A stretch of DNA of 11,557 bases from Candidatus Sulfopaludibacter sp. SbA3 (GTDB taxonomy: Bacteria > Acidobacteriota > Terriglobia > 2-12-FULL-54-10), in contig CAMBEY010000071.1 of assembly GCA_945865705.1 (NCBI GenBank), positions 1 through 11,557 of the forward strand, given 5' to 3'. Of the stretch, positions 6,616 to 11,557 are shown in pieces (position 1 is the first letter of the stretch; every line of letters starts with the position of its first letter). The notes under the pieces were generated by a model. It was given only the letters and a program-made list of their open reading frames with translations, had not been told where the DNA came from and made no database searches. The position numbers and the translations under genes are program-made.

Positions 6616-6642
6616 GGGGCACGGGAAATTCTTCTGTGCCCC
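6616..6642 (+). terminator. Hairpin terminator after the LTxxQ gene
   Basis: GGGGCAC (6616-6622) pairs with GTGCCCC (6636-6642). The stem extends inward by four more pairs, two of them G-U, leaving a 5-base loop. It starts 20 bases after the stop codon and is followed by a T/C-rich tract rather than a clean U-run. Confidence 0.6.
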
Positions 6643-6700
6643 TTCACTTCGTTGTCCTTGCCTTCTTCTTCCTCTCCGAAACCTGCCGCAAAGCCGGCCT

Positions 6701-6712
6701 CCCCCCCCCCCC
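6701..6712. repeat. Homopolymer tract of 12 C
   Basis: Twelve consecutive C, preceded by GGCCT and followed by GACGCC. It lies in a non-coding spacer about 100 bases after the LTxxQ stop codon and more than 400 bases before the next start, so length change would not alter a reading frame directly. Confidence 0.9.
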
Positions 6713-6761
6713 GACGCCTGGCAACACGGCGCCACTGTGGAAACCTTCACCGCGGAAATCA

Positions 6762-6990
6762 TCACAGAGCCGCTCACTGACATGCGCGTCACAGAGCCGC
6801 GCGCGTAAGCAAGCGGACACGCTCGGCGATGCACGATTCCCGAGCGGTGCATGACTCCCGATTTGCCCAACCAAGCTCTAATTCCTGCTGTGCTGTGACA
6901 TGTGCGTGACATTCGAACAGGGTGCCAATGCAACCATGTCCGCTCGCTGACGCGCCTGCCCCGGCGTGCCGTGGGCGCGCGGCTCTGTGC
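6762..6990. repeat. REP/MITE-like nested inverted-repeat element
   Basis: The direct repeat TCACAGAGCCGC occurs at 6762-6773 and 6789-6800. From the second copy, CACAGAGCCGCGCGC (6790-6804) is exactly complementary to GCGCGCGGCTCTGTG (6975-6989). Just inside, GCGCGTAAGCAAGCGGACA (6801-6819) pairs with TGTCCGCTCGCTGACGCGC (6937-6955) at 17 of 19 positions. The right arm is interrupted by 19 bases (6956-6974). Near the centre, TGCACGATTCCCGA and TGCATGACTCCCGA form an imperfect direct repeat (6830-6843 and 6848-6861), and TGACATGCGCGTCACA (6778-6793) recurs as TGACATGTGCGTGACA (6896-6911). There is no transposase. The organisation fits a non-autonomous palindromic repeat; from memory, peptides of the form LAYARGSV, seen here on the minus strand, recur in spurious acidobacterial annotations. 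Confidence 0.65.
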
Positions 6991-7050
6991 AACCAAACCC
7001 CACGGCGAGAAAAGCGCTCACCGTGGCTACCATCCCCATTTACAAAGTGG

Positions 7051-7080
7051 TTGACAACGTGCAGGGGGGCGTAATTTATG
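7051..7080 (+). promoter_or_regulatory. Candidate promoter of the tail-fibre-like gene
   Basis: A perfect -35 hexamer TTGACA (7051-7056) is followed by an AT-rich TAATTTATG at 7072-7080, the only such patch in a GC-rich region. The best -10 placement is ambiguous (TAATTT with a 15-base spacer, or ATTTAT with 17). Transcription would begin about 40 bases before the start codon. Confidence 0.4.
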
Positions 7081-7118
7081 GCTAGCCCCCGACCGCCGAC
7101 CATGCAACTTTAGGAGGT
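7065..7118 (+). promoter_or_regulatory. Leader with hairpin, tiny ORF and strong ribosome site
   Basis: AGGAGGT (7112-7118) lies 5 bases before ATG 7124 and fixes that start. Upstream, ATG 7078 opens an 11-codon frame (MASPRPPTMQL) whose stop TAG (7111-7113) overlaps the Shine-Dalgarno; GGGGGGC precedes it with suitable spacing. GGGGGC (7065-7070) and GCCCCC (7085-7090) could pair around the tiny ORF's ATG. If transcription starts near 7085 from the TTGACA promoter, the tiny ORF and hairpin are not transcribed and are coincidental. Confidence 0.3.
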
Positions 7119-7123
7119 CCGCC

Positions 7124-9742
7124 ATGTCCGCTTCCGCTCGCGTGAAAGATTTTCTGCACCAGGTCCGCTCCATGCTAGAATCCATTCAGCAATCAGGTCA
7201 GGAATTAGGGCGGAGTCCCTTCCGCAAGAAGTTACCGTCCGCCGATGTCCCGGAGCAAGTTCCAGAGCAGCCCAGCCCGCGTGTGTCTAAAGAGGAGTTA
7301 CAGACGATGCTGCGCGACATGCTCGCCGACCCCGCCGCCAATCCTGAGCTAACCAGCGCCTTGCGTGCCGCGCTCCTCGGACCCCTCATGCCCATCGGCG
7401 CAGGTATGCCCTGCACCACCACGCCTCAGGACATTGGTCCGGGCGGCGAGTTCGGCGCCAGTTGTTCCCCCGCCGGCGACTACAGCTTTGCCGCGAATCT
7501 CGGCATCGGCACCGCTACGCCGGGAAAGAGGCTCACGGTCTCCGACGCCTCGCAGGTAATTGCGGAAGTGGGCGACGCGACCGTCACTGATCTGGAAGGC
7601 ACGTCGGTGCGCCTGGCCAGCCGCTTGTATCCGCTGCCGCTGGGGAGCGCCGCGTACAGCGCGGGTCAGTATGCGAAGATCGATCCGGTGGGAGTGAACA
7701 ACCAGCTCTTCGCGCTGCTCGTGGACCTCACCGGCAACCAGCCGGACGGCGTGGGCGGAGCCGCGCGCGTCAATCATCACGGGCACGGCAACGCTTTCTA
7801 TGTGTTGTTGAGAGGCACGGGCGCGTCGGCATTCGAGGCCGCCTCGTTCGTGGACAGCGCCGCCGCAGCGGGCAGCAAGGGAATCATCTCCACCATTCAG
7901 GCCGCGAGCCCGAATCAGAACAACGTGCTGTTCAACGCGCTGTGGGAGAACGCCACGGTCCCGCTGTACGGAATGATATACGCCGACCAGTCGCCGGGCA
8001 ACGCCATCACGGTGCGCAAGTTCACCTCGGCGAATGATGCTCAGTCGCAGATTCGCGTCTGGGAAAACGACCTCAGCCGCGAACGTTTCTCGGTGCTGAA
8101 CGACGGCACCATCCGCGCCGCCAGCCTCAACGCATCGAGCGGCGCGCAGTTGCGCAACTCACCGCCAGTCACTCTGCGCGGCGCCTACTGGAACGGCGCG
8201 GACAGCGTGGACCAGGACTGGAAATTACAAAACACGCTTTTCTCCACCAGCGCGCCGCGCTCGCGCCTGTCAGTCCAGGATCCTGCCGGCAACGAGCGTG
8301 TGGTAGTGCGCGATGACGGCAACGTCGGCATCGGGATAAGTGCTCCGGCAGAGAAGCTGGAAGTGGCTGGCAACGTGAAGATCACCGGCTCGGGCAATGG
8401 CCTCAAATTTCCCGACGGCACAACGCAGGTAACGGCCGCGCAATGGTCCGATGGTGCGGGCAATGACATTTTTTATGCCACTGGAAAGGTCATCATTGGT
8501 GCCACGACGGGGAACAAAGCGCTAACCGTCGCCGACACCATCCTCTCGCAGGTGACGGGGGATGTACGCAATTTTGTGCTTGATCAAACGCAAGCTGGCC
8601 TGAAGCGAACCGCCATTGAGTTCCAAGCTGTCGACAACGGGACACCCAGTACTCCGCAATTTCTGCTTGGGGTGGATCAGGCCGGCAATGGCACGCGAAA
8701 CCTCTTTCTCTTCGACAGCGTGAGCGGCGCCACCCGCATTTTGGTGGACCCTCACGGCAACGTGGGCATTGGCACCACCGCGCCTGCCAAGAAACTATCC
8801 GTGGTGGAGGGGACGGAAAAACTCCAGGAAGTGGGCATCGCGACGACTTCGAGTCCGGTGGAAGGCGGCATAACTACTCGTGCCGCCAGCCGCCTTTATC
8901 AAGTTGGGCTGGGTTCACCGGCGCAGTCACAAAGTGCCGCTCTCTACATCGAAGTGGACACAGGCGGCAATAACAATATCTTTGGGATCGTGGGCGAGGT
9001 GAAAAGCCAACCCGACGGCTACGGCGGCTTTATGAAGATCGCGCATAAAGGGGCGGGCGACGCCATCTTCGTCCCGCTCTACACCAGCAAGGGCGTTGCT
9101 TTGGAAGCCGCTACGAACCTGCTGCATGACTCCCAAAACCCCACCGCTGACGGGACCAAGGGGGTCATCTCGACGCTACAGGCCGCCACACCTTCTACGC
9201 GTCCGAACCAGAAAAACACCCTTTTTCAAGCCCTCTGGGAAAACGAACATGTTCCCACCTACGGGATGTTCTACGCGGACCAGGCTCCGGGCAACGCCTT
9301 CAAGATTCAGAAATACACAACAGCATCTAACGACGAGACCCAGATCAGTCTTTGGGAAAATGGCCTGGGACGCGATCGGTTTGCGGTGTTGAATGATGGG
9401 ACCGTACGAGTTTCCAGCTTGGCGGCGGCTGCCGCTCCGAACGACAAGCGCAACTCCCCTCCATTTGTACTGCGGGCCGCGCACTGGACCGGCAGTGCCA
9501 GCGCTGATCGCGATTGGAAAATGACTAACGAGGTGACCCAGTCGGGCGGGACCCCTGCTTACCGACTTTCCTTCCGGGACAATGGCAATAATGTCCGGTT
9601 TGTCATTCTGGACTCTGGAGACATCTGCATTCCGACGATTGGAACGGGCCTGATTTTGAAAAGCCCGAACGGGAACTGCTTCCGCCTGAAAGTAGCCAAC
9701 AACGGCAACCTCTCTACTGAAGCGGTGACGCCGTGTCCCTAG
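7124..9742 (+). CDS. Large tail-fibre-like repeat protein with NVGIG motifs
   Basis: An 872-residue structural protein of unknown role, resembling trimeric phage-tail-fibre or surface-fibre proteins. Residues 1-95 are helical and charged with a Pro/Glu segment (PEQVPEQP) and contain no signal peptide or membrane segment. Fibre modules follow, each opened by the G-N-V-G-I-G-T-x-x-P-x-K-x-L-x-V type signature: NLGIGTATPGKRLTV (125), NVGIGISAPAEKLEV (400), KVIIGATTGNKALTV (455) and NVGIGTTAPAKKLSV (546). Residues 125-399 and 545-832 are two copies of one large module; shared anchors include SRLY, NQPDG/SQPDG, ALWEN, YGM-YADQ-PGNA and VLNDGT. A shorter, different module (400-544) separates them and includes LKFPDGTTQVTAA, a segment common before tail-fibre repeats. 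The C-terminus (GLILKSPNGNCFRLKVANNG) resembles a short capping module of tail proteins. The start has an excellent Shine-Dalgarno. Lack of a signal peptide is odd for a surface fibre. No chaperone, capsid or lysis gene is nearby, so a prophage is not supported. Its stop overlaps the next gene by 10 bases. Confidence 0.8.
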   Translation: MSASARVKDFLHQVRSMLESIQQSGQELGRSPFRKKLPSADVPEQVPEQPSPRVSKEELQTMLRDMLADPAANPELTSALRAALLGPLMPIGAGMPCTTTPQDIGPGGEFGASCSPAGDYSFAANLGIGTATPGKRLTVSDASQVIAEVGDATVTDLEGTSVRLASRLYPLPLGSAAYSAGQYAKIDPVGVNNQLFALLVDLTGNQPDGVGGAARVNHHGHGNAFYVLLRGTGASAFEAASFVDSAAAAGSKGIISTIQAASPNQNNVLFNALWENATVPLYGMIYADQSPGNAITVRKFTSANDAQSQIRVWENDLSRERFSVLNDGTIRAASLNASSGAQLRNSPPVTLRGAYWNGADSVDQDWKLQNTLFSTSAPRSRLSVQDPAGNERVVVRDDGNVGIGISAPAEKLEVAGNVKITGSGNGLKFPDGTTQVTAAQWSDGAGNDIFYATGKVIIGATTGNKALTVADTILSQVTGDVRNFVLDQTQAGLKRTAIEFQAVDNGTPSTPQFLLGVDQAGNGTRNLFLFDSVSGATRILVDPHGNVGIGTTAPAKKLSVVEGTEKLQEVGIATTSSPVEGGITTRAASRLYQVGLGSPAQSQSAALYIEVDTGGNNNIFGIVGEVKSQPDGYGGFMKIAHKGAGDAIFVPLYTSKGVALEAATNLLHDSQNPTADGTKGVISTLQAATPSTRPNQKNTLFQALWENEHVPTYGMFYADQAPGNAFKIQKYTTASNDETQISLWENGLGRDRFAVLNDGTVRVSSLAAAAAPNDKRNSPPFVLRAAHWTGSASADRDWKMTNEVTQSGGTPAYRLSFRDNGNNVRFVILDSGDICIPTIGTGLILKSPNGNCFRLKVANNGNLSTEAVTPCP
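7496..8320 (+). repeat. Large internal protein-coding repeat, copy 1
   Basis: Encodes residues 125-399 of the tail-fibre-like protein. It aligns collinearly to copy 2 with roughly half the residues identical by eye and a few short gaps, the largest where copy 2 has extra residues before ISTLQAA. Confidence 0.75.
8756..9619 (+). repeat. Large internal protein-coding repeat, copy 2
   Basis: Encodes residues 545-832 of the tail-fibre-like protein, the second copy of the module at 7496-8320. Divergence at DNA level shows the duplication is old and has been kept in frame. Confidence 0.75.
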
Positions 9743-10017
9743 ATTTTTTAGGTATCCGCAAAGGATGGCGCTCTGGATTCGAGGCAATCCTTGTCGTTGC
9801 TCTTTCGGCGTCGCTGGTGGCAAGGACAGCTCTTGCGCAGGAGTTTCCGCTTCGCCTCCGTGTGGACGCGGTACCAACAGGCCTTCGGCCAATGGGGCTG
9901 GACGTTGCGGCCCGCTCCCAGGTCAGTTCCTATGCACACATTGTAGCCGTGGCGAATTCGGGCGAGAATTCAGTCTCCCTTTTTCTCTGTTACCGGAACG
10001 CAACGGCCTATTCATGA
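9733..10017 (+). CDS. YVTN-propeller/TIGR03437 protein, 5' part of a frameshifted gene
   Basis: This is the N-terminal piece of an exported protein. GTG 9733 lies inside the end of the tail-fibre-like gene, overlapping it by 10 bases in another frame, so translation is probably coupled. Residues 1-36 form a signal peptide (IRKGWRSG n-region, FEAILVVALSASLVA core, TALA-QE cleavage). The mature part begins a YVTN-type blade: LRPMGLDVAA, then AHIVAVANSGENSVSLF, matching the usual VANSGxNSVSxF strand. At the five-T run 9980-9984 the conserved pattern leaves this frame: one T fewer gives SLFSVTGTQ. The open frame then ends at TGA 10015-10017 in non-conserved sequence. The Shine-Dalgarno is weak, as expected for a coupled start. 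Confidence 0.7.
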   Translation: MSLDFLGIRKGWRSGFEAILVVALSASLVARTALAQEFPLRLRVDAVPTGLRPMGLDVAARSQVSSYAHIVAVANSGENSVSLFLCYRNATAYS

Positions 10018-11557
10018 CGCAATCGAGGAATATCGTAGCCGGAGTCCCGAGTCCCTACGGTGTGGCTTTCTGTACTACTCCCATCTTACAACCCCTGCGA
10101 CTTCTTGCGTCTTCGCCGGCGGCAAACTCGGTCTCGATCCTGGACGCTCTGGAAGGCACCGTGCTTGCCACGATCCCTCTAGGGCCGCAACCCTATTCAG
10201 CGGCCTGCCTGGGAAGCGGAGTCGCGGTGGTTTCCAGCTTCGGCAACAGTACCTTGTCGGTGATAGACGTCAACACGTTGGCTGTAACGGCCACGATACC
10301 TGATATTCCGGGAAGCCGCGGCTGGCGCGGCGTCGCCTTGACTCGTACCCAGGCCGGACCAGTGCTGGCATGGATCGCGGGCACGGGGGTCGATCAACTT
10401 ACCGTTGTCAACTTGTCCACGCGTGCGATTGCAGCGCGCATCCCGGTGCGGCGTCCGGCGGCGGTCCGGTCCTTCGACGACACACAGGTATGCGTTTCCC
10501 ACGAGTTGGAACAGCTCACCTGTTATGACAATTCACTCCAGGTAATCTCCAGAAGAGAGAATATTCCCGCTGCCCAGGATTTCGTTAGTTATCTTTTTGA
10601 TGGCGCACGTGGTGGAGTTGCCGCAGTTACGGCGGATAGCAAACTGGTTCTGGAAAGCGAGAGCAACTTCGTGATCGCTGGGATTTCCGGTGCGGCAGCT
10701 GTCGGCTATGCGGACTATTCCAACACCCTCAGATCGGCTCCCCAGGCGGTTCTACTGACGCAGCCGGAGGGCAACCGTCTGCTGCTGGTCCAGCGGGCTA
10801 TAGAGCCTTCCGAGTTCGCACTGGTTAACGGAGCTTCCTTTGACAGCGTTGGTGCCAGAAGAGGATTGGCGCCTGGATCGTTGGGAACCACGTTCGTCAC
10901 CACAGGGGTCAGCCAACATTTTTCGGCAAGCAGCGCGCCGTTGCCTCTGAATTTGGGCGGGGTCCGACTGCGCATCGGCGGCAGCGCGCAGTACGACCTG
11001 GCAAATTCCCGCTGGGTTTATTCGCCCCTGGGTTCCGTGGAAGCACCGTTGCTGTTTGTTAGCCCTGGCCAGATTAATTTTCAGATTCCTCCGGGAATCG
11101 CTCCGGCCATTTCTATTGCTGCCCAGATCCAACGGCCGGATGGCAGCATGCTGCTGACTACGCTGAACGTAGTGGCAAGCGCGCCTGGCATCTTTACGGC
11201 GTCAGGCAGCGGTCAGGGCCAAGCGGCGGTACTCAATCAGGACGGCTCGCTAAACGGAAATCCGGCAACCAATATTGGAGCGCGTCCGGCGCGGCGGGGG
11301 AGCGTGGTGCAGATATTCGCGACGGGGGCGGGCGAGACGACTCCTACTCTGCTGGCGGGCGAGCCTGCGCCGGTGAGTGGCTCGCCGCTGATACTCACCA
11401 ACATTCAACCGACAGTCACTATTGGTGGAGTGAGTGCGCGAGTACAGTTCAGCGGGATGGCGCCGGGCTACGTGGGCCTGTGGCAGATCAACGCCGAGAT
11501 ACCCGCCGGAGTAACTCCCGGCACCGCCGTTCCGCTGGTAGTAACTGTCCCAGGCAG
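10014..11557 (+). CDS. YVTN-propeller protein with C-terminal TIGR03437 domain, 3' part, running off the right edge
   Basis: This frame is open from before ATG 10014 to the window edge with no stop. It continues the propeller started at 9733 and is probably not an independent gene: no Shine-Dalgarno precedes the ATG and no signal peptide is present. The frame resumes recognisable sequence at NIVAGVPSPYGVAFC (about 10029), which joins the intermediate-frame segment if one G of GAGGAA (10025-10030) is dropped. Blades include ANSVSILDALEGTVLATIPLG, NSTLSVIDVNTLAVTATIPD and DQLTVVNLSTRAIAARIPV, typical YncE/YVTN strands. From 10824 the domain of the TIGR03437 family starts: NGASF, LAPGSLGTTF, PLPLNLGGVRL, LLFVSPGQINFQIP, SAPGIFTASGSGQGQAAVLN, VVQIFATGAGETTP, FSGMAPGYVGLWQINAEIPAG. 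This immunoglobulin-like domain is characteristic of secreted proteins of Solibacter relatives; its function is not known. Only a few C-terminal residues should be missing. Confidence 0.8.
   Translation, partial: MTQSRNIVAGVPSPYGVAFCTTPILQPLRLLASSPAANSVSILDALEGTVLATIPLGPQPYSAACLGSGVAVVSSFGNSTLSVIDVNTLAVTATIPDIPGSRGWRGVALTRTQAGPVLAWIAGTGVDQLTVVNLSTRAIAARIPVRRPAAVRSFDDTQVCVSHELEQLTCYDNSLQVISRRENIPAAQDFVSYLFDGARGGVAAVTADSKLVLESESNFVIAGISGAAAVGYADYSNTLRSAPQAVLLTQPEGNRLLLVQRAIEPSEFALVNGASFDSVGARRGLAPGSLGTTFVTTGVSQHFSASSAPLPLNLGGVRLRIGGSAQYDLANSRWVYSPLGSVEAPLLFVSPGQINFQIPPGIAPAISIAAQIQRPDGSMLLTTLNVVASAPGIFTASGSGQGQAAVLNQDGSLNGNPATNIGARPARRGSVVQIFATGAGETTPTLLAGEPAPVSGSPLILTNIQPTVTIGGVSARVQFSGMAPGYVGLWQINAEIPAGVTPGTAVPLVVTVPG

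Larger units (their letters stand above)
6596..7123. other. Long non-coding region with repeats
   Basis: A 528-base stretch with no credible gene. It contains, in order, the terminator hairpin, a pyrimidine-rich tract ending in 12 C (6701-6712), the inverted-repeat element at 6762-6990, and the promoter and leader region of the tail-fibre-like gene. The open frames on both strands here are low-complexity shadows, and the minus-strand ones translate the repeat. Confidence 0.65.

Noticed and set aside
6762..6911. CRISPR array
   Set aside because: Repeats are few, short and partly inverted, spacing is irregular, and no cas gene is present.
6592..7103. Minus-strand frames containing LAYARGSV-like and SCTARESC-like peptides
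   Set aside because: They are translations of the inverted-repeat element and the poly-C tract, not genes.
7124..9742. Prophage or phage-tail operon
   Set aside because: Only one tail-fibre-like gene; no capsid, tail-tube, baseplate, integrase or lysis gene in the window.
9176..9892. Minus-strand 238-codon frame
   Set aside because: Antisense to the tail-fibre-like and YVTN genes, with no recognisable domain or ribosome site.

Overview
The window looks like an Acidobacteria chromosome fragment of the Solibacter/Bryobacter type. This rests on gene content: a carboxypeptidase-regulatory-domain TonB receptor of the Oar-like kind, an NHL-repeat secreted protein, and a YVTN propeller protein ending in the TIGR03437 domain that is typical of Solibacter relatives. 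Coding bias is GC-rich. Nearly every product carries a visible export signal, so this is mainly a cell-envelope and secreted-protein region. I see no rRNA, tRNA, CRISPR array, transposase or integrase.

Layout, left to right. 1-835 (minus): N-terminal part of a TonB-dependent receptor running off the left edge. 836-1192: divergent intergenic region with a degenerate 11-bp tandem repeat. About 1193-2758 (plus): exported TPR protein with an HExxH Peptidase-MA-like domain. 2759-2925: spacer with a clustered, partly inverted GACTCAC motif and a 17-bp tandem duplication. 2926-3756 (plus): GTG-started protein with a degenerate receiver-like N-terminus joined to TPRs. About 3780-5841 (plus): secreted protein with 11 NHL repeats, split by a +1 frameshift near 5312-5317 and lacking a normal start codon behind its Shine-Dalgarno. 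5841-5883: a diverged second copy of the 3' end of the TPR gene, in frame. 5993-6595 (plus): Spy/CpxP-like LTxxQ periplasmic protein, followed by a hairpin terminator.

6596-7123 is non-coding: terminator hairpin, a 12-C tract, a REP/MITE-like inverted-repeat element of about 200-230 bp, and the promoter and leader of the next gene. 7124-9742 (plus): 872-residue tail-fibre-like protein with NVGIG motifs and two large internal copies, without a signal peptide. 9733 to beyond 11557 (plus): exported YVTN beta-propeller plus TIGR03437 protein. It overlaps the tail-fibre gene by 10 bases and is broken by two apparent +1 frameshifts near 9980-9984 and 10027-10028.

How the genes relate. The TPR and NHL genes form a tight plus-strand series, and the tail-fibre-like and YVTN genes form an overlapping pair. 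Three apparent frameshifts in the two propeller genes are all single extra bases in short homopolymers. This means either true decay of surface-protein genes or base-calling error in the source assembly. The most unusual items are the 3'-end echo of the TPR gene after the NHL gene, the internally duplicated tail-fibre-like protein, and the nested inverted-repeat element.
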